The translations under genes were made by a program, and so were the position numbers. Below, one piece after another: positions 47,180 through 58,335 of a stretch of 64,000 nucleotides of DNA (position 1 is its first letter; every line of letters begins with the position of its first letter). The notes beneath the pieces are model-generated. The model saw only the letters and a program-made list of their open reading frames with translations. It was not told the DNA's origin and ran no database searches. The DNA is taken from contig JBCAMK010000022.1 in NCBI GenBank assembly GCA_038503065.1, positions 1-64,000 on the forward strand, given 5' to 3'. The DNA is from Paragyromitra xinjiangensis (Eukaryota > Ascomycota > Pezizomycetes > Pezizales > Discinaceae).

Positions 47180-47986
47180 ATGTTTGGACTAGCAGAAAGC
47201 CTTTACGTTACCAGCCAGTACGATGGCCCCGCCAAGCATCGCAGACGACTGCTCGGACGATTTCGTAGCTGTCATGTAGGTCAGCCTGTAGGTCGTAGTT
47301 CACGCAACTTCATCTCCAAGCATTCATTCCAGGGCTCTAGCATCACAACATTTCTCACACATGCCGAACATGGAAAATGGCAAGGTGTGGACTCGAGCCT
47401 TTTAGTTTTCGAGTCCAGCTTTCTAGCCAAACGCAGAAGTCGCTTTAAGGAGGTGACCGTCACTGTTGACTTCACGCCCAAAGTTAGTCTACCGGAGATA
47501 GTAGCGTGGTGCCCGAAACACGCCATGGGTGATGACTCGATTTCCAAACACACGAAGGGTAGTGGCGGCGCCATCGGTCTTGTACAAAGCATAGGCGTTA
47601 TTTCCTCAGTTAGTGCGACCCGAACAATCGAGACACAGAAAATAAGCCGCGTTGAGATAAAGAGTGCCCCTAACGGCGATCCGGACACGGGAAAGATCCA
47701 TAGTATCTCTTGGAGAGTCACCGAAAACAACGCCCGCGGGGGTATACCGTACATAGTCACACTTGGTCTTATTCTCAAAAACCGCGGCCCGGATAAGTTC
47801 GGCGTTCGTGTTAGCTTCGATGTCCAGCTATCGACGTGGAATCCCTTACTCTGGTGGGGTTTAAGGATAAGAGACAAGCCGCGGACGATCCGGACTGAAA
47901 ATTCCGTCGGCGAGCCCGTTGAGCACCTCCAAGACATGGAGAACGTTGATTTAGAGGCTTTAATCCCCTTACCCGATCGTGTCTAG
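47180..47986 (+). CDS. Conserved fungal protein of unknown function
   Basis: Single exon, 268 residues, true ATG. The body (SSLLVFESSFLAKRRSRFKE, VTVTVDFTP, GVISSVSATRTIETQKISRV, ISWRVTENNARGGIPYIVTL, GVRVSFDVQLSTW) matches the layout of a common Pezizomycotina family: an N-terminal beta sheet with FxxAxVxVxF, a central Gly-rich stretch, then W-x-x-x-E-N-x-x-x-x-G-I-P. No enzyme motif, signal or membrane segment. It is the only intact gene in the decayed 40-49 kb stretch. Confidence 0.65.
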   Translation: MFGLAESLYVTSQYDGPAKHRRRLLGRFRSCHVGQPVGRSSRNFISKHSFQGSSITTFLTHAEHGKWQGVDSSLLVFESSFLAKRRSRFKEVTVTVDFTPKVSLPEIVAWCPKHAMGDDSISKHTKGSGGAIGLVQSIGVISSVSATRTIETQKISRVEIKSAPNGDPDTGKIHSISWRVTENNARGGIPYIVTLGLILKNRGPDKFGVRVSFDVQLSTWNPLLWWGLRIRDKPRTIRTENSVGEPVEHLQDMENVDLEALIPLPDRV

Positions 47987-49651
47987 GCTGGGTTGTTTGG
48001 TGTGTAGATGAAAATTTGATGTCTTTTATCAAGTTCTTGTATTTCAGCACTATCAACCATGTTCTAGGCAAAGGCACTAAAAGATCAAGGTTATAGAAAA
48101 CGTGGTTAGCGACTATTTCGATACTAGCACTTGAGGCTTAAGCTCTAAAAGACCACTACTTTGTCCTACTTTCCCCGTTTTTTCTGTTTTAGTTGTTTCA
48201 TTGTCTCATTCTCTTAGCTCAATATTAGTGCCTACTATGTATAAAGTATAAATTAAGATTTAGTTCCTTGATACTTCTAATATATAGTGGCAAGGGTGGT
48301 ATTGGTATGCGAGAAACGTTATACTGTGGGAGTTATATTCCATTCTCATAAAATTTCAGAGGTATCGTAGCACAATGCGGATTTCTTCTTCTGCGCTGTG
48401 TCCAGTATTCAACTAAGGTCAGTACTATATAGCGAGAACCTGACCCCTAGAGGAGAAGGATTGAAAGGAGGTGTATATGTATCTACAAGCCACGTCCGGC
48501 CTACGGCCGGATTTAAAGAGAATACATGCAATTTTACAAAGTCAGTAGACAGAAACTTTGAAGCATTATTGTTTCTCAAATTTAGAAAGACTACTCTAAA
48601 GTATGTTTTTCGTGCTCACAGTTGGGCTCTCAGGCCGCTGCGCGGCCTTCGACCCCTCCTGTGAGCACAACGAAAGGTAGGTTTTTACATAGATTAGCCC
48701 CAGCCAAGCCCTAGCCAAGCCCTAGCCAAGCCCAAGCGGGCCAATGAGAACCTATTAAACTAACAGTGCATACGACCTTTATCTCCTTATATTATTTAGA
48801 TTACTATATCTTGGTGCCTGACGTAAAAATCCTAAAGTAGGAATTGAACTATAATATTATAAAACTCCCTTTTGAGCTATTGCAACCCGTGAAAACCCCA
48901 CTATAGTCCTAAGCTTCTTGATGAGAGCACTCAAAGATCTATCGATTCACAATCAGGCCATGGGAATCGTTATAATTAAGGTATGGGATGGAAGTGACTT
49001 ATCAACAATTTCACATTATTTATTATACTATCTTCTCTGTACCCCTCCCAAAAGCAATTGAAAGACAACAATCCCTTCTCTGCGCGCTCGCGTACCTTCA
49101 TAGTACTTTGCAGTACAATTATGCCGCTCTGTATAGATAAACAAATGGGTACTGAAAACGAGTAAAAGGGCTCAGACCAGATTTTTTCAAATCCCTACAA
49201 CCCACTTTACGCTGGAGCATTTTGGTGAAGGACAGTTGGTGCACCTCCCCACCATCGACCAGCTCGCTTCATTAATTAAACCTAACCCTTAAACCCTTCA
49301 GCTCGCATTTTAGCCAACCTAGAAGTTCTCAAGTAGCAAGTGTATCATGGGTGATCGTTTGTCAATTTTACCAGTTCACTCATCCATACCAGGAACGAAA
49401 AGCAGACCAAGAAAAGGAATTTACCAACCCGTAAGGAGTATATCCAAAACCTCTGGCCCAAAAATTCTCAATATGGAGACGATAGAACCCCCCAAAAAAG
49501 CTCCGCCAAGGAAAAGGAAAAAGAAAACAATTCCTTATTTTTTCAAAAAACCCATTACCTAAATACATATATCCACCAACTCCACTGAAAACAAAGAATC
49601 GCCATCTAACTCCAAACAAAAACCCCAACATCAACTATCACAATATCCAAC
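47987..49651. other. Intergenic interval with GC hairpins
   Basis: About 1.65 kb. Contains two GC-rich hairpins in AT-rich DNA (tccggcctacggccgga near 48495-48511; gtgctcacag/ctgtgagcac arms 48612-48621 and 48659-48668 around aggccgctgcgcggcct) and three copies of ccctagccaag near 48709-48731. A 71-codon basic frame at 49347-49562 is doubtful. Confidence 0.4.
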
Positions 49652-52329
49652 CTACCTTCCCATGCTCCCCTTTTCATCCCTGCCCCAGGTTTCCCTGCCC
49701 CAGGTTTCCCTTCCCTCCTGTTCCATGACCCTTCTACTCGTCTCTTCACTCACCCAGCCCTCGATCCTCGCCGCCACATCTCCTACCAGCCTTTCATAGA
49801 CTTCTCCTACAAAGAACAATCCGCAATGTGCACCGACTTCGTCAACGCCTTCCATCTCGACCTTAACCCAGCACTTGTCGTTCTTGTCGCTGGGAAGGAT
49901 ACAGAATCTGCGCTCACGTTTCTTCTTCTGCTTGGGTTGCGGAGAAGATTTCGATGACGACGCGACTGCTACTGGCAGAGGGAGGTGAGAGCGGGAAGAA
50001 GATGGCGAAGGTGTAGCGGATGGGGTTGCGTTTCGTGGAGATAGAGGTGCGGATGCGGGTGGCTCCGGGATACCGTTCATTCGACGGTACTCGGCATCCA
50101 TACGTTCTTGTTCTTTCCGAAGACGTTCAAGCTCTTGTTGCTCTTGAGAGTTTTCCTGTTTCCCCTTTCCTCGTTTCTTTTCTTCCCGCCTTTTTTCTCT
50201 TTCTTGCCTTTCTTTCTCTCTTTCCAACTCTCTTCGTTGTCTTTCCTTCTCTCTTTCCAGTTGTTTGAGTTCTCTTCGTCTCTCTCTCGTCTCGATTTCG
50301 CTGTCCAGCCGTAGGAGCTCCTTCTCTTTTTCTAATCCCTCAGACTCCTTAAGTTTCTCACTCTCCTCGATGTCGATATCCCGCGCAAGACGTTCCTTCT
50401 CCTTCTCCAAATCGTTCGACTCTTTAAGCTTATCTTTGCCCTCCTTCCTCTTCTCCTTCTCCAGATCCCTCAACCCCTTAAGTCTATCCTTCTCCTCCTT
50501 CCCCCGCCCCTTCTCCTTATCCCTCAACTCTTTCAACCGTTCCTTCTCCTCCCTCCCCTTCTCCTTCTCCTTCCCCTTCACCTCTTTCCCCTTCCTCCTC
50601 TCCAATTTCTCCAACATCCTATCCCGATCCCTAATCAGCTTCTCATGATCCCTAACCGCCTTCTCATACCTCTTCCAAACCCTCGCAGCCTCCTTCTCCG
50701 CAACCTTCCTCACAATCGGGTCCGGAATCACCGAATAATCAAACGCGCTCGGCTTCTCCGGAGGATCCGGAATAGGAAACGACTCTGGATCCTCCAGAAA
50801 CCCTGGAGTCTTCTCAGTACCCTCCGAATCCACCGTAACCTGTCTACTAATATCCTCAAAGCTATCATCGTCAAGCGGGACCTTTTCATTCGTGAGGAGG
50901 TCCACAGGGGTGTGGCCGTCTACAACAGGGATGTCGTCTGTCTCGACTATATGGAGTGCTACAGGACCGTGGTAGTACCCGTCGTCGTCTATAGGATCGG
51001 CGGGGATATGTTTCATGTCGCCGTAGGAGGAAGTAGTGTTGAAGGAGCTTGCGCTGGGGTTTCGTTTATGTGTGCTTGAGCTCCCCGAGTCGAGTCGTAG
51101 GGTTTGGAGTTCTTTAGCATATGCTGTGTCAGCGCTGTAGTCTTGGTGTTCGGAACTCGGGAGGTCTAGGTCTCCTTCGAAAGCTCGGGTGGCGGGGGTA
51201 GCGGTGGGTGGGGGGTTGGGTGTTTCTTTGGTGCGGCCGGTGGAAGAGGTGTAGTAGTTTGTGAAACGAATGCGGTCTATCCCGCCGGTAGTGTTGGGTT
51301 GGCCGTCTTCGAGGGCGCGGATGGCGAGGTAGCGGTCTCGAAGTCCCATGGGGTCTGCGAGACACCCGCCGAATTCGAGGTGGGACATGAGGTAGTGTCC
51401 CGTGGCTTGGGTTAGGCGGGAGTGGTATTTGTTTATGAAGTGGAATGTTGAGTCCCATGCTCCTTCTTTGTGGATATTAGTGTGGTTCTAAGAGTCATGG
51501 GTGATCACTCACCCTTCTTTGGTATCGCGACAGTGAAGTTGCGTTGCGGCTTCCTAGAGTAGAATTCGTCTACCTGCGAGCCCCCAGAGGTGACTGTATG
51601 TAGGGACGTAGTGCTTGAGCCCTCGCCACCATTCTGGTACAACGGTTCGGTCTCCTCTCCAGGAGACTTTGCTGGATGGAAGATGCTCCCAAGACCAGCT
51701 GTGATGACGCCAGGATGCATGCCGAGGAATGGAGTATCGAAGGAAATCGTCCCAAGTAGACGGTGTCGTCTTAAACCTGTGTAGTCTTTAAGAAGGGCAA
51801 CATCTGCGGAGAGAAGTCCACCCATCGAGTGGCCCAGCAAGACAACATCGGTGGTCTCATTCTCGAATTGTGATAACCTGTACCAAGTTAGTAACTGCGT
51901 TGAAACCTGTATGTGAGAGAATTACCATTGTGAAAAGTTCTCAGTAGCAACAAGGATATTATATCGTGTCTTGAACTTCGGATAGACCTTCGTATGCACG
52001 AGATAACCCAGCGGTTCCATCATCACACAGAGAAGATTATGGAGATGAGCAGGGAAAGACTGAAAGCTCGTCTCATTCCCCATGAAGCCGTGGATGTAAA
52101 CCACGAGCAAGGTCCTCTTTGTGGCATCGTGAACGGGCACGAGTGATACCTGTGAAGCCGAGCGGACATCTGACTGGGCGAACGTCAGTGTGGCTGTGGT
52201 GGCTGCGGGGGCGGAGGCGGGTTGCAACCTCCTTGGGGGAAGAGACGGGCGGGGTGGCTGCTGCGGGTATGAATCAACCACCTGAGAGGCTTGATCTGGA
52301 AGCGGCGTGTATGGCGGAGGGGGATCCAT
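49652..52329 (-). CDS. Alpha/beta hydrolase with long charged C-terminal tail
   Basis: The start is at MDPPPPYTPLPDQAS; a longer frame upstream is non-typical. Three exons: the first intron (51 nt region near 51875-51925) joins NFSQ-W-LSQFENE, the second near 51460-51510 joins PKK-E-GAWDSTFHF. The N-terminus is Pro-rich. The lipase-like core has VYIHGFMGNETSFQSFP (oxyanion region) and LLGHSMGGLLSADVAL (nucleophile elbow), of the DUF676/PGAP1-like type. The remaining ~550 residues include ~180 of Lys/Glu/Arg-rich heptad-like sequence (repeats of LEKEKE and RELEREKERQ type), likely a single alpha helix or coiled coil, then Ser/Pro linker, a basic KQKKKRERR and a conserved-looking CILPSDKNDKCWVKVEMEG end. 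Probable intracellular lipid esterase; the tail could anchor or scaffold it. Confidence 0.8.
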
Positions 52330-53293
52330 AGCTGAATAAGCAGAGTGCGGGGTAGAGTGGAGAGAAAGCTCGGATGAGCTTGTGCAGAGATGGGTGCGAT
52401 GGGCCGGTAAATAAGCTCCAAGCTGTCCCTGGTTATGAGAGCCCAAGCCACGCTCCAATTGCAGATGACGTTGCCTCCCCGCACTTGGCTGCTGCCTTAG
52501 CGTCTGTGTGGCCATGCGAGACATTGCCAAGCACTGATACGAGGTGGGCTAGTCCGTTCTGGGTAAGCGAATCCCTCTTGGCAGGGCGGAGACAGGGCTG
52601 TGGGACTGGGTTAGGGGTAACGAGGCTTATCCAGACGACATCCCGTTTAGCAGTCGTCAGAGCATACGTACACACATATCCTCAGCCTGTACCATTACGT
52701 ACGCTAGTTCGGGTTAAGGTTATCTGTTGGCTACAGACACGAGTGACTATCTGTGTTTTGCAATTTAATTAATGCTTACCACAACAAGCCTGCAGGACTA
52801 CACCACCCCCGTCATTCGTGCTCTCAGTATACCCACTAGTCCAGCGAGCCTAGGTTTCGTTAGCCACTTTATTGCAGGCCAATAAACCTAGTGATCTCTA
52901 AAAGTTGCTTTTATTCACCCTTCTGCGTCGTAATCGCCGTTTGGGTTTCACATTTACTCCATCCATCAAGGGAGAATTCAACTAGTACCTAGTTTCTGTA
53001 TCTTTTCAGATCTTCACGCTACGCCCCACGGACTCAGCTGAAAAAGAGGCATATCCAGAAATTTCTGCAAACCAATGATGCAAAATGAATTGGCCCACTA
53101 AGCTCAGCATAAATTTTTCATCTCTTTCTTTTCTTTTCTCCTTGACTCACTGAGAATAACCCAATAAACTATCCTATATACTCTACAACTAACTGACATG
53201 TCCCAAAACAACCTCCACGCCAAAATACGTATACTTCGCAAGACCAATCAAGCAGTAGGACAGTTTCTCCTACCCCAGCCCCTTCTCCGCATC
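52330..53293. other. Intergenic interval
   Basis: About 960 bp: hydrolase promoter at left, 3' flank of the next minus-strand gene at right. No supportable gene; a 36-codon plus-strand frame at about 53200 is probably chance. Confidence 0.35.
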
Positions 53294-55931
53294 CTACGGC
53301 TCGTATGACTCCATCCTCGAACGCTCATTACGATACGATCCAATCCGCAGCCCATGCTCCGCAAGGACTTCTTTTATACCGTCATAATCACCCGGATACT
53401 CGAGATGCGGCAGGATACGGATGAAGAGATTATCCTCGATAGTATCTGAGAACTGTTAGCACCTTAACCCACTTGAGGTAGAGAAATCGCTGATATACCC
53501 CTTGCAACAACATACTCCGCCGGCAACTCCAATCTCCCTTCAGCATCGAGCATCCTCTGGACCAGGTCCTCCCGTTCTTTCGTCATCCTAGCCAACCTCC
53601 TGCGGGCATCCTTCAATGATTCATCCGCATCAATCAACCGGAAAAATCCCCGTATCTGAAGATAATACGTATCTTGCGAGAAATCGTCGTCATCAGGACG
53701 CGATAGCTCTGGACCAGGCATCCACGGAACTTTTTTCGATTTTCCATCTAAATCCAATTCCTCGCCAATCTCCCACGACCATAATGGGCTCTCAGGATCT
53801 ACTTCCTCGCTAGGGAAACGATCGTGGAAGGTGTTTTGTACATAGTGAGCCACAGTAGAATTAGTCAGTGGGCTCAAGAGGCCCAACCACACAAGAGAGC
53901 GTGTGAGAATCCGGACCATATCTTCGACATCCCTTTCGCAACGACTGTATGTGTATTCCATCTTCTGTAGGGTGATCGGTCCCTCCGGAGGACTGCCCCA
54001 GTTCCAACGCGCCCAGTTTAGTCGTATAAGCGTTATATACGAGCTTGCAAACATTGCAGCAGAGAGGAAGTCTCGAGATCCGAAATAAATCTTCGCAAGT
54101 ATAAAGAACGGCTTAGCGATCGGTGTCCACTGTGTTGATTGCCCTGTGTCTGCAGGCCGAGACAGGGTGGTCCCAGCCCCGCCAGGTTCAAACTGACGCG
54201 GAAAGCGACCCATAGTCAGGAAATGGTGCGCTGCAATAGGCTCCGAATCGCATATCGGAAACTCCACAATCTGCTCAAACATGTAGAAATACTTGCACCG
54301 GATGATCGACCTCTGGTCGTTGGGAGTCAGGCAAATCCCCGGAATGGTGGACGTCTCGTTGCTATTAACATTATAAATCACACACGGTCTGATGTGAAAG
54401 ATGGTAGATAGTATCGAAGTATAGGTACTCCAATCTTTATACATAACTTGAATTCTGAGCAGGTGGCGAAAGGATCCTACGGCTTGGCGAATAGGAAGCA
54501 ACTGCATGAAGTCCAGGAAGTGCTTCTCCAGTATTTGCTTTGACTCTGGCCGCACAGTAGGCCCAGGTGACATGGGATCCTCGACTATATACAGCCTGCT
54601 AAGCTGGCGAGCAAGTCTCACGACGCAAAAGCGGGCATACTCGCCAGACAGATGAGTACAAAACGTGTAGCACTCTTCCGCAATTCGCTGTTTAGCGGAA
54701 AACATCTCCAGCCTTAACTCTTTACTCATGTCCTCAAACATTAAACCCTCGGGTGCGATCTCGTAGCAGCTTGGCTGAGCAATCCTCTGGACGAGCGCGA
54801 CGAGAGTGTCGACTGCGAAAGGTTCCGGTTGTGTTATGAACGAAAAGTTTGCATTAAGGGAGTCGAGAGATTCAATGAGCCCTTCAGCAAGCTTACGCCA
54901 TACCTCAAAGGACGCATAGTTGTACTTCCAACCATAAGCTTTGTCATACCCCGTATCAAGAAATGTCTGGGCATTAATGATACTAAGGACGAGAGGGTCC
55001 CGGATATGTGATGTTGCAAGCTTTTGCAAAATTAACTGCGTGTGGCTTCTAGGGCAATAATTCTGCCTATCCAAGACATACATGTAGTTGTAATCCGAAG
55101 ACCAACCATTCCAGTTGATGTAAAAGAGAAGGCAACACAGCCGTGTTTCTGGTTTTAGCATCAATAAATCGGTTTCTTGAAGCGATTCACATAACCTGAT
55201 GAGGTTCTCCAAAGCGTAGCCGATGCATTCTTTCTGCTGGGCTTGAAAGTTCACGTCGCGCTGTCGCCCAGCCAATGGCGTCGAGTTATAGCGATGCAGC
55301 AAGAGGATCACAGCAATGATAAAATATGCGTCTTCGAGGGGATTAGCTCGCATTCGAGATTCTAGCCAGGAGCGGAAATCTGGCTCCAGGCTAAATATCC
55401 GGCTTATCACTCCTGCCACGGAGATCTTCACAAAGGGCAGATCAGAGACCGATTTTACGACCAGATCCCACTTTAGGCCGCGGCGAAGGAACGGAAACGA
55501 GTCATGAAGAATACTGGTCGTATCCTCCTGGGCGTATCTACTCGGAAGTCGGGGGATAAGATCCTCGTTGAGAAGCACGTACTCTTGGATATCTCCAGAT
55601 AAGAAGCAAAGTAGTTTGATGAAGTTGACAGTATCAACACTAGTCGGATCCAGCTCGAGTTTCAAGTAAAGAGGTATCCAGTCAGCGAGTTTCGAGGATT
55701 CTACGGCCTAATAAGGTATTAGCATCCAGAAGTGTGCTCACTCCATCGGAACTCACAACATACCATTTTGGAAAGCCCATAAACGACTGGGCTAAGTTTT
55801 CCCTTCCTGATAACCTTCCAGTCAAGAGACCTGTATCCGTTTCCTAGAGTCGGGTTGATGTTGAATGGTTGTGCACCTCGCTTGACGCTGCTGCCTTGCA
55901 ACTGGTCGGCTATACGGTTACTAACTGACAT
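53294..55931 (-). CDS. Conserved hypothetical protein, ~800 residues
   Basis: Exon 1 runs from 55931 (MSVSNRIADQLQGSSVKRG) to SKM, then an intron with GTATGT donor ends before AVESSKLADWIPLYLKLELD at about 55708. The large exon runs to 53499. A 52-nt intron (GTATAT, GCTAAC, CAG) leads to a last exon 53445-53294 (DTIEDNLFIRILPHLEYPGD, ending MESYEP-TAG). The protein is largely alpha-helical, Leu/Arg-rich, without signal peptide; a coiled stretch (KDARRRLARMTKEREDLVQR) lies near the C-terminus. I recognise no domain. The last exon is easily missed because the frame also stops at 53464 inside the intron. Confidence 0.7.
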
Positions 55932-56922
55932 TTAGCCACTCAGCCTCTCAGTTAGTATGAGGTTAAGGTGGCTGACACGGCGACTGCGCCTCGCCAAACA
56001 ACCTAACTTATCTTACTCGTTTCCTCCCTCTCCCTTTTACCGTAGAAACGACCGAATACAAATCCCGATTCAGAACGGAGGTCCAACACAGATTTACCAT
56101 ATTAGGGGATGGTGAAAATCAATGGCTTCAATGGCTAAGGCAAGGCCTACTGAACTTAACCTAGGCGATCGCGAAGCTCAAGGACCATCAAGCATAGCAG
56201 TACAGTTGCGCCCAAAAAGTTATTGCAGTTTTTGAAGTACCCGATGCAACAAGGTGCCATGAACCATTCAACAGTGAACCACGAAAACATTTACTACTCA
56301 ACAAAAGAGAAGGCATCATGTTTGCTTAAATTAATAACAGTATGTCTTTTATTGCACCGGCATGATTCAGGTCCAGTTGTTGAAGGCATGGTGGATTTGG
56401 GAGTTTTGTGCTGTGGGGCTCGTAACACTTTGTTGCATCGTTGTATGTACCTCAAAAACCGCAAGAACTTGTTGAACGCAACTGTATTTCATTTTACGTG
56501 CCATCAAGCGTAGGTAGCACGAGATCCCAAATTTCTCCCTCATAACCCCTTTTAGCACTTACATATGTTATCCGAAAACGGTGGAAATACCGCGAGCAGA
56601 AGCAATAACTAGTTATAAAATTGTAAGAGAGGGGCTAGTCGTTCAGGGCAATATCTCTCTCTCTCGTCCTCAGCTCCCGTAGACAGCATGTATCGAAAAA
56701 CTATGAACCAGGAAAACATGAACCACGACACAAGTCAAACCCACATAAGAGAAACATAAGATAAACAACAAAATAAGACATAAACGAAAGTAGGATCGTC
56801 CACACATATCACAACTCAAACGCAACCCCGAAATCTTCATCTACTACTACACCCCTTTACCACAATTTAACACCCCACCCGAGCCATTCCCCCCCTGAAC
56901 CCCCGCATACCAACGCAGCTAG
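55932..56922. other. Intergenic interval
   Basis: About 990 bp between the promoter of the ~800-residue gene and the 3' end of the membrane-protein gene. No gene or repeat seen. Confidence 0.35.
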
Positions 56923-58335
56923 CTAAAAGTGAGGTATGTAGTTGCCCCACGGCACGGTCTCGTAAGCTCCACTCGGGAGTTGGCGTAGACCGATGAATGA
57001 TTCCACCAATAGAAACATAGAACTCATGGTGTAGAGAATGGTTAGTGAGAAATGGAGAAACCCTCGAAAGCCTTTGAGAGACATGTTGTAGAAACGACAT
57101 CTGATGCACATATCAATAACTAGCCCGGCAGGCGCAGCCGCAACTACAAGACATGAAGCTCTCCAAAGCCAACATTCGACCAATGTCGGGAACTGTGAAT
57201 TCCATGCCAAAGTGTGAAGACCGCCATATAGTAAATAGAAGACTAGACCCGGGCAATTCTCGCCGAGGATATCCCAAACTTTAAGTCCTGGAGCTTCCTC
57301 GGGGGAGTTTTCTAGAGGCTCGGTGGCTACCTCTAGAGATTTAACAGATGCTTTCGAGTGCTCGTAAGATAGCCCTGGGGACTTACCAGGCGCTTTTGAG
57401 AACCAGGGGAATGTATTCAACAACGGCTCAAGCAGCAAAAGGGTATCCATAAAGTCGAGTAGCTTCGGAATCTTAGGGGAGAGCTTGTTATCTAGGGGTA
57501 GATCCGGGCCGGAGACCCTGAGAATCTCAATAGGCTCGTTGACGTCTAACGATTTTTCCCACCAAAACCAATACAATCCCGAAGTAATCAACACCTGAAC
57601 AAACACATGCAATTCAAATTGTGTCACCGGCAGACCGGCCGCCTTCCGAGCAAGAAGTTGTAAAACGAGCCAAGACGCCTGTAGACAAGAGATGACTTTT
57701 GCCAGTGCACTCGCCTTCCCTTTGTCAATCACGTCAAGTCTTTTGAGCTGGCCACCAACCTCCCTAATCTGCCAAAGCGCAAGGTCTTCAAACTCCTTTA
57801 GAGATAGAGGTTTTCCTCCCATACTGTATCCACACATAACTAGAAAAAACGCTCCTTCTATCCCCAGGAGATCACCGCCTGAACGAACCCCTACTGGGCC
57901 TGGGGCGTCATCTCTCTCTATCCAGTTGGGGCCGTATTTGAGAAGACCCGAATTCAAGTGCTCCTTCAAAGCTTTAGGTCTCTGTTTGACTTTGTCCTCA
58001 TCAAGCCAGAATTGGTGAATTCGTTTCGCCTCTTGCCGTTGGTTGTATGAATGTATGATAACTCTATCGGGGGTGAGAAGGGCCTTGAACATCCAGCCTA
58101 TCTTTTTTCTGTATCGCTGCCAAGGCTTCACGTTATGGACAACATCCGGATGGATAGCTGTCCAAACACAAAGCACAAGCGTGACCACGCAGCTTGTGAT
58201 AATGTTAAATGTACCTCGGCTTCTAGGTGCTGGGACCCATCCATGAAGAAGTTCTTCTTTGACTGGCTCTGGAATAGGTACTCCAAGTGTGGTCCCCACG
58301 ACTGCAAGAAATAAAACACCAAAAATAGCGGACAT
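56923..58335 (-). CDS. Fungal multi-pass membrane protein
   Basis: Single exon of 470 residues; the first true ATG is at 58335 (MSAIFGVLFLAVVGTTLGVP, a signal-peptide-like start). The segment HGWVPAPRSRGTFNIITSCVVT, leading into VLCVWTAIHPDVV, is the hallmark of a large Ascomycota/Basidiomycota family of integral membrane proteins. Further hydrophobic segments: SCLQASWLVLQLLARKA, FVQVLITSGLYWFW, GLVFYLLYGGLHTLAW, SCLVVAAAPAGLVIDMCI and LHFSLTILYTMSSMFLLVES, giving about six to seven membrane spans. The middle loop is long and charged. Function unknown. Confidence 0.8.
   Translation of the reverse strand: MSAIFGVLFLAVVGTTLGVPIPEPVKEELLHGWVPAPRSRGTFNIITSCVVTLVLCVWTAIHPDVVHNVKPWQRYRKKIGWMFKALLTPDRVIIHSYNQRQEAKRIHQFWLDEDKVKQRPKALKEHLNSGLLKYGPNWIERDDAPGPVGVRSGGDLLGIEGAFFLVMCGYSMGGKPLSLKEFEDLALWQIREVGGQLKRLDVIDKGKASALAKVISCLQASWLVLQLLARKAAGLPVTQFELHVFVQVLITSGLYWFWWEKSLDVNEPIEILRVSGPDLPLDNKLSPKIPKLLDFMDTLLLLEPLLNTFPWFSKAPGKSPGLSYEHSKASVKSLEVATEPLENSPEEAPGLKVWDILGENCPGLVFYLLYGGLHTLAWNSQFPTLVECWLWRASCLVVAAAPAGLVIDMCIRCRFYNMSLKGFRGFLHFSLTILYTMSSMFLLVESFIGLRQLPSGAYETVPWGNYIPHF

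Noticed and set aside
49347..49562. 71-residue basic protein on the plus strand
   Set aside because: Low complexity, no homology recognised, lies at the 3' side of a minus-strand gene; more likely chance.
50020..51079. Long plus-strand frames opposite the charged hydrolase tail
   Set aside because: Ser/Phe/Leu-rich mirror of the Lys/Glu-coding strand; no own motifs.
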